A stretch of 64,000 bases of DNA, from positions 3,301,584 through 3,365,583 of the forward strand of contig NZ_CP040098.1 of the NCBI RefSeq assembly GCF_005377625.1. The letters run 5' to 3'. Made by a program: the position numbers and the translations under genes. Of the stretch, positions 28,216 to 36,656 are shown one piece after another; position 1 is the first letter of the stretch; each line of letters opens with the position of its first letter. This DNA comes from Desulfoglaeba alkanexedens ALDC (GTDB taxonomy: Bacteria > Desulfobacterota > Syntrophobacteria > Syntrophobacterales > DSM-9756). The notes beneath the pieces are model-generated. The model was not told the origin of the DNA, ran no database searches, and saw nothing but the letters and a program-made list of their open reading frames with translations.

Positions 28216-28240
28216 GGTTTCCTCGCCGTCTTGCCGCCGC

Positions 28241-29386
28241 TCACATCTTGATGAGCCGGACAAGGATTTCATCCGGCGTGATGAGGGTGCCGTCGATGCG
28301 GTTGAGGGTTTCCACTCGCGTCATGCCCTGATTGATGCGTTTCACTTCGCGGGAGACCTGGCCCATGTTGAGTTCCGGAACGAGGACGGCTTTTACGCGC
28401 CGCAGATACGGTTCCATGATCTGCCGCGGAAACGGCCAGAGGGTGATGAGCTGAATCAGGCCCGCCTTGACGCCCCTTTCGCGCGCTTCGCGCACGGCGC
28501 GCCGTGCCGAGCGGGCCACCGAGCCGTAGGCGACCACCAGGTGGTCCGCGTCGTCGGTGAGTTCCTCTTTCACCATGAGGATGTCGAAGAAGTACTGGTT
28601 GATCTTTCGGAAGATCCGGTTCACGAATGGAACGATTTCATCGCGCCGCTGAGTGGGGAAACCGCGCACATCGTGGATGAGGCCGGTAACGTGGTAGCGG
28701 TAACCGTCGCCGAAGATTCCCATGGGCGGAACGCCCCGGCTGTTGTCTTCGTAAGGAATGTACCAGTCCGGCGGCATATTGGGCCGAATACGGTCGATCA
28801 CTTCGATTTCGCCCGGATGCGGCAGGCTGATCTTTTCCCGCGTGTGGGCGACCACCTCATCCGAAAGGATCACCACCGGTGTTCGGTACTTTTCAGCCAG
28901 GTTAAAGGCCTTCACCGTGATGTCGAAGCAGTCGCGGGTCGTGGAAACCGCCAGCACGATGATGGGATGGTCGCCGTGGGTGCCCCACCGGGCTTGCATG
29001 ACGTCGCCCTGGCTCACGTTGGTGGGAAGCCCGGTGCTGGGGCCGCCGCGCATGACGTTCACCACCACGCAGGGGACTTCAGCCACGCAGGCGAACCCGA
29101 GGTTTTCCTGCATGAGCGAAAAGCCGGGCCCGCTGGTCGCCGTCATGGATTTGGCGCCGGCGAGCGACGCCCCGATGACCGCGCCCATGCTCGCGATTTC
29201 GTCTTCCATCTGGATGAAGGTGCCCCCTAGGGCCGGGAGTTTCACCGACATCGCCTCGCTGATTTCGGTCGCCGGCGTGATGGGATAGCCGGCGAAAAAG
29301 CTGCAACCGGCCGCCAGAGCCCCTTCCACCATGGCCTCGTTGCCCTGGAGGAGCACCGGGCGTCCCAGTTTTATTTGGTCGTTCAC
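28241..29386 (-). CDS. korA: 2-oxoacid:ferredoxin oxidoreductase, alpha subunit KorA
   Basis: 381 residues. Pyrimidine-binding and domain III type subunit: LLQGNEAMVEGALAAGCSFF and AGYPITPATEISE at the start, MEDEIASMGAVIGASLAGAK for TPP cross-contact, TATSGPGFSLMQENLG, and MRGGPSTGLPTNVSQGD. Probable start is GTG 29386, preceded by GGGAGGGAG; an in-frame ATG at 29416 overlaps the korD stop and would add ten residues. Between korD and korB with short gaps. Confidence 0.93.
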   Translation of the reverse strand: MNDQIKLGRPVLLQGNEAMVEGALAAGCSFFAGYPITPATEISEAMSVKLPALGGTFIQMEDEIASMGAVIGASLAGAKSMTATSGPGFSLMQENLGFACVAEVPCVVVNVMRGGPSTGLPTNVSQGDVMQARWGTHGDHPIIVLAVSTTRDCFDITVKAFNLAEKYRTPVVILSDEVVAHTREKISLPHPGEIEVIDRIRPNMPPDWYIPYEDNSRGVPPMGIFGDGYRYHVTGLIHDVRGFPTQRRDEIVPFVNRIFRKINQYFFDILMVKEELTDDADHLVVAYGSVARSARRAVREARERGVKAGLIQLITLWPFPRQIMEPYLRRVKAVLVPELNMGQVSREVKRINQGMTRVETLNRIDGTLITPDEILVRLIKM

Positions 29387-29408
29387 GGCACCGTCTCCCT
29401 CCCTGCGC

Positions 29409-29798
29409 TCAGCCATCGGCCGCTTCGTCCTCTTCGGTCCGCTTGGCTCGCTTCTGAGCCACACTGATGGCGAAATCCGGGCAGTGGATTTCGCAGAACC
29501 CGCAGCCCGTGCACCGCTCGGGAGCGGTGACCACCGGTAAGCCTTCCTCGTCCATTTCGATGCACTGACGAGGACAGAAGGCCGCGCAGATGCCGCACGC
29601 CTTGCACCAGGCGCGAAAGATATCGATTTCGTACGTCTTCCGTTCCCGCTTCTTGCCCTTTCCGGCGCCGCGGTGGCCCTGCGCTTCGGCCTGAGCTCCC
29701 TCGCCCTTCGCCGGTGCCCCATCCGTTGCTTCTTTGGTATCAACCGGCTGGTCCACCTTCACTTGTTCCTTGCTCATCGCCGACTCCGTTGTCGTCAA
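29409..29798 (-). CDS. korD: 4Fe-4S ferredoxin subunit KorD
   Basis: 129 residues. Two 4Fe-4S clusters in the C-terminal 75 residues: CKACGICAAFCP and CTGCGFCEIHCP. This is the electron-exit subunit of the oxidoreductase. Unusual is a hydrophilic N-terminal extension of about 55 residues rich in A, E, G, K and Q (GAPAKGEGAQAEAQGHRGAG). The start may be ATG 29798 or the MSKEQ codon at 29777. First gene of the operon, whose promoter should lie between 29799 and the repeat element at 29888. Confidence 0.9.
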   Translation of the reverse strand: MTTTESAMSKEQVKVDQPVDTKEATDGAPAKGEGAQAEAQGHRGAGKGKKRERKTYEIDIFRAWCKACGICAAFCPRQCIEMDEEGLPVVTAPERCTGCGFCEIHCPDFAISVAQKRAKRTEEDEAADG

Positions 29799-29887
29799 GA
29801 TCTCAAAAATGTTTGCCTTTCCTTAGTCCAACCCGGCTCCATTTTCAACCGCGAAACCGGCGCGCCACAAAAAGAAGGCGACAACGG

Positions 29888-30561
29888 ATTGGTAGCGCAG
29901 AAAATAATAGACCTAATATCTGATGCCGAATTCTATTTCCCCTCCCCTTGTGGGAGGGGATTAAGGGGAGGGGAATGTAATTGATTGACATACATTAACT
30001 TTCTCACCCTCACCCCAACCCTCTCCCATCAAGGGAGAGGGGGACTTTTCACCTAGTTCCCAAGCTTTGGCTTGGGAACGGCCTCACCGAAGCTGGAGCT
30101 TCTGCACAGTTGTGTTCCCAAGCTGGAGCTTGGGAACAAGAAGCAAAAGATCTGCACCCATTCTATTTCCCCTCCCCTTGTGGGAGGGGATTAAGGGGAG
30201 GGGAATGTAATTGATTGACATACGTTACTTTTCTCACCCTCACCCCAACCCTCTCCCATCAAGGGAGAGGGGGACTTTTCACCTAGTTCCCAAGCTTTGG
30301 CTTGGGAACGGCCTCACCGAAGCTGGAGCTTCTGCACAGTTGTGTTCCCAAGCTGGAGCTTGGGAACAAGAAGCAAAAGATCTGCACCCATTCTATTTCC
30401 CCTCCCCTTGTGGGAGGGGATTAAGGGGAGGGGAATGTAATTGATTGACATACGTTACTTTTCTCACCCTCACCCCAACCCTCTCCCATCAAGGGAGAGG
30501 GGGACTTTTTGACCTTCGTTAACCTCTTTGCTTAAGGCCTCCACTTTAGAACGCTACCAAT
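29888..30561 (+). repeat. MITE-like element, tandemly expanded (B-A-B-A-B)
   Basis: Ends are 10-bp inverted repeats, ATTGGTAGCG (29888-29897) and CGCTACCAAT (30552-30561). Inside, a 230-bp unit starts at 29931, 30161 and 30391 (the third partial). Each unit has block B (hairpins CCCCTCCCCTTGTGGGAGGGG and CTCTCCCATCAAGGGAGAG) and block A (GTTCCCAAGCT palindromes). The first module near the left end, AGAAAATAATAGACCTAAT, recurs at 46.5 and 50.3 kb beside the same terminal sequence. No open frame of its own. The element sits 90 bp upstream of korD. Confidence 0.85.
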
Positions 30562-31057
30562 GATTTCAGACGACTTTCTGCGATTTCTAGGTCTTCGAAT
30601 CCATTTGACAAAAACCGGCCCGTGGTATAAGAGCGGTCGGTGTTGGGTGGCTCTCCCGGCACACCACGCTCAAACACGGCCGTTGAACGTTCCGACTTTC
30701 GGTCACTTTTTCCGGCGCCTTCTGGAACACGCCCGACGAGGGAGACCGCATCGCAATGGTTCAGTCCCCTGTTCCAATCCTTGGCGAAATCCCGCCCCAA
30801 ACGGGAAGAAGCCGTGACTCCATCCCCTTGCTGAGCTTCCACGGCCTTTCGGTGCCCTTCCCTTCCGTTTGGAACTCCGCGCCAGCCGGCGGGTGTCAAC
30901 GGCGGCGGCCTGTGCCGAGCAGCATCCGTTTCCCTTCGCCGGAACCCTGCGCCTTCGCTTTCCCGTTCCTGCCGATCGTCGATTCGCGCTTGGATCCCGT
31001 TTCAGGTGATTTTTTCCAGTCTAAAAAACAAACAGCGTCAGTGACAAGGAGCCTTTC
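30562..31057. other. Gene-free stretch before the fumarase genes
   Basis: About 500 bp. Several open frames exist on both strands but none has a ribosome site or family resemblance. The presumed promoter of the fum-sdh operon should lie near its right end. Confidence 0.4.
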
Positions 31058-31897
31058 ATGCGCGACGTGCACGTGGACCAGGTCGTAGCCGCCGTTCGAG
31101 ACCTCTCTATTCGCGCCAATACGGAACTGGGCGAAGACGTGCTCCAGGCGTTTCGAAAGGCCATGGAAATCGAAGAATCCCCCACGGGAAAGGACATTTT
31201 GGCCAGCCTCATCGAAAACGCCGAGATCGCCCGGAGCGAAGGCATTCCCATGTGTCAGGACACGGGGTTCGCGGTCGTCTTCGTGGAACTGGGTCAGGAC
31301 GTTCACATCGTGGGAGGCGGTTTGAGGGAAGCGGTTGACGAAGGCGTCCGCCTGGGCTACCGGGACGGGTACCTAAGGAAAAGCATCTGCCATCCCTTCA
31401 CCCGGGAAAACACCGGAGACAACACCCCTGCCGTCGTGCACGTGGACGTGGTGCCCGGAGACGGCCTCAAGCTGATCTTCGCCCCCAAGGGGAGCGGCAG
31501 TGAAAACATGAGCCGCGTCACTATGCTGACTCCCGCCGTGGGCGTGGAAGGCGTCAAAGCATTCGTGGTTGAGCGGGTCAAGGCATCGGGGCCCAATCCC
31601 TGTCCGCCCACCATCGTCGGCGTGGGCATCGGCGGCACCTTCGAACAGGCGGCCTTGCTGGCCAAGAAGGCGCTTCTGCGCCCCGTCGGAAGCATCAACC
31701 CGGACCCGGAGCTCGCGGAACTGGAACGCGACTGGTTGGACGCCGTCAACCGGCTGGGGATCGGCCCGCAGGGGCTGGGGGGGCGCATCACCTCCTTCGC
31801 GGTCCACATCGGCATGATGCCATGTCACATCGCGAGCCTTCCCGTCGCCGTGAACATCCAATGCCACGCCGCCCGGCACAAGGAAGTGGAACTTTAG
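31058..31897 (+). CDS. Fumarate hydratase class I, alpha (N-terminal) subunit
   Basis: 279 residues, the two-subunit iron-sulfur fumarase type (also related to L-tartrate dehydratase alpha). Cluster ligands: cysteines in IPMCQDTGF, SGPNPCPPTI and NIQCHAARH. Also KGSGSENMSRV, a class I signature. It hydrates fumarate to malate. ATG 31058 has AGGAG upstream. Followed 7 bp later by its beta subunit and then sdhCDAB, so fumarate chemistry is arranged in one operon. Fumarase is preferred to tartrate dehydratase because of the sdh neighbours. Confidence 0.92.
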   Translation: MRDVHVDQVVAAVRDLSIRANTELGEDVLQAFRKAMEIEESPTGKDILASLIENAEIARSEGIPMCQDTGFAVVFVELGQDVHIVGGGLREAVDEGVRLGYRDGYLRKSICHPFTRENTGDNTPAVVHVDVVPGDGLKLIFAPKGSGSENMSRVTMLTPAVGVEGVKAFVVERVKASGPNPCPPTIVGVGIGGTFEQAALLAKKALLRPVGSINPDPELAELERDWLDAVNRLGIGPQGLGGRITSFAVHIGMMPCHIASLPVAVNIQCHAARHKEVEL

Positions 31898-31904
31898 AGA
31901 AAGG

Positions 31905-32468
31905 ATGGCGCCCATGGAGGAACCCGTCCGCTTGACCACCCCGCTTTCGACCCACCATGTAGAAGCCCTCTCCATCGGAGACCGGGTCCTGCTCAACGGA
32001 GTCCTTTATACGGCCCGGGATGCCGCTCACAAACGTCTGGTCCAACTGCTCGAAAACGGTAGCCCCCTGCCCTTCTACCTGGAAGGCCAGGTCATCTACT
32101 ACGTGGGGCCGTCGCCCCCGAAGCCGGGACGGCCCATCGGCGCGGCTGGCCCGACCACCAGCTACCGTATGGACCCTTACGCACCGGCCCTCATCGCCCG
32201 CGGCATCAAGGGTATGATCGGGAAAGGCGCCCGGAACCAGGCAGTGAAGGACGCCATGATGCGCTACAAGGCCGTCTATTTCGCCGCCATCGGCGGCGCG
32301 GGAGCCCTCATGGCCCGAAGTGTCCTTTCCGCGGAAGTTATCGCCTACCCCGAACTGGGCCCCGAAGCCGTCCGGAAACTGGAAGTCAGAGATATGCCCG
32401 TGATCGTCGCAAACGACACGCGAGGCGGGGATCTCTACGAAGAAGGTGTGAGGAAATACGCTCGCTGA
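31905..32468 (+). CDS. Fumarate hydratase class I, beta (C-terminal) subunit
   Basis: 187 residues, second subunit of the Fe-S fumarase. Conserved segments: SIGDRVLLNGVLYTARDAAH, PGRPIGAAGPTTSYRMDPY and MIGKGARNQAV, then FAAIGGAGALMA. Starts shortly after the alpha gene. ATG 31905 or the ATG at 31914 are both possible; the latter is closer to the family start. Confidence 0.92.
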   Translation: MAPMEEPVRLTTPLSTHHVEALSIGDRVLLNGVLYTARDAAHKRLVQLLENGSPLPFYLEGQVIYYVGPSPPKPGRPIGAAGPTTSYRMDPYAPALIARGIKGMIGKGARNQAVKDAMMRYKAVYFAAIGGAGALMARSVLSAEVIAYPELGPEAVRKLEVRDMPVIVANDTRGGDLYEEGVRKYAR

Positions 32469-32526
32469 GGGAACATCACCCTCGGTTTCCACCACAAGAC
32501 ATGGGAGTGAAAGAGGAGGAGTCGGC

Positions 32527-32907
32527 ATGAAGGTTTTTGAAGCAAAGGTCAAATACAAGATGCACCCGGGCTACCTTTCCTGGATCCTTCACCGGGTCAC
32601 GGGCGTGCTGCTCGGGCTTTATCTGTTTCTGCACATCTGGGTGATCCATCACCTGGCCCAGGGGGAAGAAGCCTTCGACGAGGTGATGGGGATCGTGCAA
32701 GCGCCTCTGTTTCACCTACTGGAGATCGGGCTTCTGGGAACCGTCGTATACCATGGGTTGAACGGGCTGCGGGTGGTCTTCATGGACTACGGAAACCTGG
32801 CACGCCGTGAGATCATGCGAAAGGCCGTCTACGCCGTTTTCGCGGTGTCCGCCGTTTTGATCCTCGTGGGCGCCGTCCCCATGCTCCGCCTGGCCCTGGG
32901 CCTTTGA
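32527..32907 (+). CDS. sdhC: Succinate dehydrogenase cytochrome b subunit SdhC
   Basis: 126 residues with three membrane helices. SWILHRVTGVLLGLYLFLHI carries the quinone-site S-x-x-x-R segment and a heme histidine, and VVYHGLNGLRVVFMDY the second. Membrane anchor of complex II. GAGGAGG lies 9 bases before ATG 32527. Confidence 0.88.
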   Translation: MKVFEAKVKYKMHPGYLSWILHRVTGVLLGLYLFLHIWVIHHLAQGEEAFDEVMGIVQAPLFHLLEIGLLGTVVYHGLNGLRVVFMDYGNLARREIMRKAVYAVFAVSAVLILVGAVPMLRLALGL

Positions 32908-33008
32908 CACCCCCCGAGACGGCTCTATGGCGGAACTCATGAATGCCGATGGGGAGGACACAGCCGCCGTCGGCCGAACCAAGGGTTGATTTGCTGGAGG
33001 TTGATCCG

Positions 33009-33374
33009 ATGTTGGGTAAATATGCCGGTTCCGGACGATCCGGAGCGTTTGACTGGTTTTTCCAGAGGGTTTCCGGTGTTGCGCTTCTCATTACACTATT
33101 TCTGCACTTTTACGTTCTGCATTATGCCACCGAAGGGCCGGTCACCTACCAGAAGGTGATGGCGCGCCTGGTGTCTCCCACATGGAAGGCCATCGACGTG
33201 GCCTTTCTCGTTTTCGCGGTCTATCACGCCATGAACGGCTTCAAGATGATCGTTGACGATTATATCCATTCCACGAACCTGAGGGCCGTCATCGTGGGCG
33301 CGCTCTGGGTCGTATCCATTGTCTTTTTCGGGCTGGGGCTGCTGACCATCCTCACCCTCGAAGTCAAAGCGTAG
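33009..33374 (+). CDS. sdhD: Succinate dehydrogenase membrane anchor SdhD
   Basis: 121 residues, three helices, resembling SdhC in layout: WFFQRVSGVALLITLFLHFY and FAVYHAMNGFKMIVDDY. The shared histidine positions suggest heme b binding. I start at ATG 33009, preceded by GGAGG at 8 bases; the longer frame to 32943 adds sequence without family resemblance. Could equally be named sdhC if the family numbering differs. Confidence 0.85.
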   Translation: MLGKYAGSGRSGAFDWFFQRVSGVALLITLFLHFYVLHYATEGPVTYQKVMARLVSPTWKAIDVAFLVFAVYHAMNGFKMIVDDYIHSTNLRAVIVGALWVVSIVFFGLGLLTILTLEVKA

Positions 33375-33395
33375 CGAAAAGGAGTGAAGCGGATC

Positions 33396-35171
33396 ATGGC
33401 AGAACTCAACGTGACCATTCATAAGCACGATGCGGTGATCGTGGGAGCGGGCGGCGCCGGGCTTCGCGCCGCCCTGGAAGCCTCCCGGTCCGTGAATACG
33501 GCGGTGATCAGCCAGGTCTTCCCCACGCGGTCCCACACGGTCGCCGCCCAGGGAGGCGTCGCCGCGTCACTGAGCAACGTGGAACCCGACGACTGGGTCT
33601 GGCACATGTTCGACACCATCAAGGGCAGCGACTACCTGGGCGACCAGGACGCCATCGAATTCATGTGCCGCATGGCCCCCGAAGTGGTGATCGAGCTGGA
33701 ACACATGGGCATGCCCTTCAGCCGACTGAACGACGGCAAGATCTTTCAGCGGCGTTTCGGCGGCCATACGAAGGACTTTGGAAAGGATGCCATCTGCCGG
33801 ACCTGCGCGGCCGCCGACCGCACGGGCCACGCCATGCTCCACACCCTCTACGAGCAGTGCGTGAAAAGCGGCGTGGTCTTCTACAACGAATTTTTCGCGC
33901 TTCAGCTCCTCACCAACGAAGGCCACGTGGTGGGGGTGCTCACCTGGGACATGTGTAACGGCGGCTTCCACATCTTCCACGCCAAGGCGACCCTTTTTGC
34001 GACCGGCGGCTACGTCCGGGTCTACCGCACCAATTCCAACGCCCACATAAACACGGGAGACGGCCTGTCGCTCGCGCTCCGCGCCGGGCTTCCCGCGGAA
34101 GACCTGGAATTCGTCCAGTTCCACCCAACGGGCATCTACGGAGTGGGGAACCTCATCACCGAAGGGGTGCGGGGCGAAGGCGGCTACCTTTTGAACAAGG
34201 ACGGCGAACGCTTCATGAAACGCTACGCCCCGACGGTCTGGGACTTGGCTTCCCGTGACGTGGTTTCCCGAGCCATGGCCGAAGAAATGCGCCAGGGGCG
34301 TGGCTGCGGACCCAAGGGGGATTTCATCCTGCTCAAACTGGATCACGTGGGAGCCGATCTCATCCACGAACGACTCCCCGGCATCTGGGAACTGGCTCGC
34401 GTTTTCGCCTACGTGGACTGCACCAAGGAACCCATCCCGGTAGTTCCCACGGCCCACTATTCCATGGGCGGCATCCCCACCAACCGGTTCGCCGAAGTGG
34501 TGCTCGGCGGAATGGACGGGAAGGAAGAAGTGGTCAGAGGGTTTTACGCCGCCGGCGAAGCGGCCTGCGCTTCGGTCCACGGGGCCAACCGGCTGGGGTC
34601 CAATTCGCTCCTCGATATCATGGTTTTCGGCAAGGTGGGCGGCGCCAAGATGGCGGAATTCGCCGAGTCGCTCCCGGAACACGTCCCGCTTCCGGAAAAC
34701 CCAGGAAAGGAAGGCATCCAAGAAGTCCGGAAGCTCCTCGACACAACGGACGGCGAACGCATGGCCGCCATCTGGGACGAACTCAAGGACACCATGGAAC
34801 TCAACTGCGGGGTCTTCCGGACCGAAGAAACCCTTACCACCCAGAGGACCGTGCTCGACAGGCTGTGCGAGCGCTTCAAGACCGTCCGGGTTTTCGACAA
34901 GAGCCTCGCCTACAACCTGGACCTCATCGAAACCCTGGAACTGGGCCATATGCTCGACTTTTCCAAGGCCATCGTCGAAGGGGCTCTGGCGCGAACCGAA
35001 AGCCGCGGCGCCCACTACCGGGACGACTTTCCCAAGCGCGACGACGAGAACTGGCACAAGCACACCCTGGCCGTCATGGAGGAAGACGGCTCCATCCGGT
35101 TGGACTACAAACCCGTCCGGATGAAGCCGCTCACCGTGCCCACCTTTGAACCGAAGGAACGCGTCTACTGA
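33396..35171 (+). CDS. sdhA: Succinate dehydrogenase flavoprotein subunit SdhA
   Basis: 591 residues. FAD-binding [18 protein letters not shown] near the start; [10 protein letters not shown] holds the flavinylated histidine. Substrate-site segments: [20 protein letters not shown], and the active-site arginine region in [20 protein letters not shown]. The C-terminal helical domain ends [17 protein letters not shown] 33396 is used; GTG 33384 in the same frame lies within the ribosome site GGAGTGAAG. It oxidises succinate to fumarate and passes electrons to SdhB. Confidence 0.95.
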   Translation: MAELNVTIHKHDAVIVGAGGAGLRAALEASRSVNTAVISQVFPTRSHTVAAQGGVAASLSNVEPDDWVWHMFDTIKGSDYLGDQDAIEFMCRMAPEVVIELEHMGMPFSRLNDGKIFQRRFGGHTKDFGKDAICRTCAAADRTGHAMLHTLYEQCVKSGVVFYNEFFALQLLTNEGHVVGVLTWDMCNGGFHIFHAKATLFATGGYVRVYRTNSNAHINTGDGLSLALRAGLPAEDLEFVQFHPTGIYGVGNLITEGVRGEGGYLLNKDGERFMKRYAPTVWDLASRDVVSRAMAEEMRQGRGCGPKGDFILLKLDHVGADLIHERLPGIWELARVFAYVDCTKEPIPVVPTAHYSMGGIPTNRFAEVVLGGMDGKEEVVRGFYAAGEAACASVHGANRLGSNSLLDIMVFGKVGGAKMAEFAESLPEHVPLPENPGKEGIQEVRKLLDTTDGERMAAIWDELKDTMELNCGVFRTEETLTTQRTVLDRLCERFKTVRVFDKSLAYNLDLIETLELGHMLDFSKAIVEGALARTESRGAHYRDDFPKRDDENWHKHTLAVMEEDGSIRLDYKPVRMKPLTVPTFEPKERVY

Positions 35172-35221
35172 GGGCCAATGGGTTTTCAACCACCGTTTCT
35201 GCAGCGCATGAGGTGCACAAC

Positions 35222-35932
35222 ATGTCGAAAACCGTCACTTTCACCGTGTTCCGGTACGACCCGGAAAGAGACAGGAAACCTCACTACAAAGACTACAAAG
35301 TAGAACTTCGTCGAGCCGGCATGATGGTCCTCGACGGCCTGAACCAGATCCGGTGGGAACAGGACGGCACCTTGTCCTACCGGCGGTCCTGCCGGGAAGG
35401 GGTGTGCGGCTCCGACGGCTTCAACATAAACGGCGTCAATATGCTCGCCTGCATCACCCACATCGAAGACCTGAAGGAACCCATCGTGGTCCAGCCGCTT
35501 CCATCCATGCCGGTCATCAAGGACCTGGTGGTGGATTTCACGGATTTCTACAACAAGTATTACCTTATCAAACCCTACCTCATCACCAAGACCCCGCCGC
35601 CTTCGGACCGGGAACGGCTGCAGAGCCCCGAGGACCGCAGGAAACTGGACGGCCTCTACGAATGCATCCTTTGCGGGTGCTGCAGCTCGTCATGCCCCAG
35701 CTACTGGGCGGATCCCAACTATCTGGGCCCCGCGGCGCTGCTCAAGGCGTGGCGTTTCATCGCCGATTCCCGCGACGAAGGCACCGACGAGCGTCTTGAA
35801 ATCATCAACGACCGGGACGGCGCCTGGCGGTGCCACACCATCTTGAACTGCGTGGAAGCGTGTCCCAAGCTCCTCAACCCGACCGAAGCCATCGCTCACT
35901 TGAAAAAGACCATCATTTCCAAGAAATTCTAG
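35222..35932 (+). CDS. sdhB: Succinate dehydrogenase iron-sulfur subunit SdhB
   Basis: 236 residues. 2Fe-2S domain: RRSCREGVCGSDGFNINGVN and LACITHI; 4Fe-4S ligands CILCGCCSSSCPSYW; 3Fe-4S/4Fe-4S ligands HTILNCVEACPKLLNPTEAI. ATG 35222 has GAGG 8 bases upstream; a GTG at 35213 in frame is less likely. Last gene of sdhCDAB. The quinone pairing could run in either direction (succinate oxidation or fumarate reduction) and cannot be told from the sequence. Confidence 0.95.
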   Translation: MSKTVTFTVFRYDPERDRKPHYKDYKVELRRAGMMVLDGLNQIRWEQDGTLSYRRSCREGVCGSDGFNINGVNMLACITHIEDLKEPIVVQPLPSMPVIKDLVVDFTDFYNKYYLIKPYLITKTPPPSDRERLQSPEDRRKLDGLYECILCGCCSSSCPSYWADPNYLGPAALLKAWRFIADSRDEGTDERLEIINDRDGAWRCHTILNCVEACPKLLNPTEAIAHLKKTIISKKF

Positions 35933-35968
35933 CGGGCCTTGGAAGTTCAGGCTGGTTTTGATCGGCGA

Positions 35969-35999
35969 GCGGCCCCGGGAGCTCAAGCCCCGGGGCCGC
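35969..35999 (+). terminator. GC-rich hairpin after sdhB
   Basis: GCGGCCCCGGG (35969-35979) pairs with CCCGGGGCCGC (35989-35999) around a 9-base loop. No T run follows, so it may stabilise mRNA ends or aid rho-type termination rather than be a full intrinsic terminator. Confidence 0.5.
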
Positions 36000-36656
36000 C
36001 GCATTGACGGGCGACGGCCCGCCCGCTGTCCATCCACTGTTCCTTTGTCACTCACAGTCCGCCGATCGCGCCTCTCCCATCTCGGCCGGAATTGCATCAC
36101 TATAAGAAACATCATTGACAATCCAAAATGTCGTTGCTAGGAAGAGATTGTCTTGTCGATTCAGCAGATGTCTTTATATTTGCATCAGTCTGTTCACTGA
36201 GTGGCTCCCGTTCGAATTCCTGCGGTGCGCTTCCATCTGCTTTCTCCTCCGACGGCTTCGTTTGAGTAGCGGAACCTGCCGATGTTTGGGGTCTGTTCAG
36301 TCCTGCTTCAGGAACACGGTCGAAGACTTTCCGGTGTGCACGGAGATCCCCTCGGGGTAGCCGCGGCTGCGACCCGCAGGGAGGCGTGTGACCCGTGAGC
36401 GGTGGGAGGGAGAAGCCATGGAAAGGAAAAGGTCCAAACCAGGGGGAAGGGATCCGCCGTTTCGGTCTGCGGCGGCCGAAGACGGCGAGGCAGGTGCTCA
36501 TTCCAGGCGACGGACGGCGCCGCACCGCAGGCATGGGGCGGAGAACCCGTCGAAGGTGGTCACCACGCAGACCAGAAGCTCAACGCAATCTTAGGTACTT
36601 GCAGCACCGACCATGATCGGATCGCACCGATGCAACCATCCAAGGGAGGCCCATAC
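36000..36656. other. Leader region upstream of acs
   Basis: About 650 bp with no supported gene. From about 36300 it is GC-rich with several self-complementary stretches (for example GGGATCCGCCGTTTCGGTCT against the GCGGCGG-rich sequence after it). An open frame runs into acs from 36402 but has no ribosome site or family match. Possibly a structured 5' leader; I cannot name an RNA family. Confidence 0.4.

Noticed and set aside
29931..30510. Possible CRISPR array because of regularly spaced repeats
   Set aside because: The repeat period is 230 bp with nearly identical long units and no short variable spacers, and no cas genes are present.
30546..30899. Minus-strand 117-codon frame
   Set aside because: No ribosome site, no recognisable family, and it starts within unique spacer sequence with shadow-like composition.
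33567..35189. Minus-strand 540-codon open frame
   Set aside because: It is antisense to sdhA, histidine/valine-rich as typical for the complementary frame of GC-rich genes.
36402..36656. N-terminal extension of acs in the same frame
   Set aside because: No ribosome site and no resemblance to Acs N-termini; ATG 36657 has GGGAGG at the right distance.
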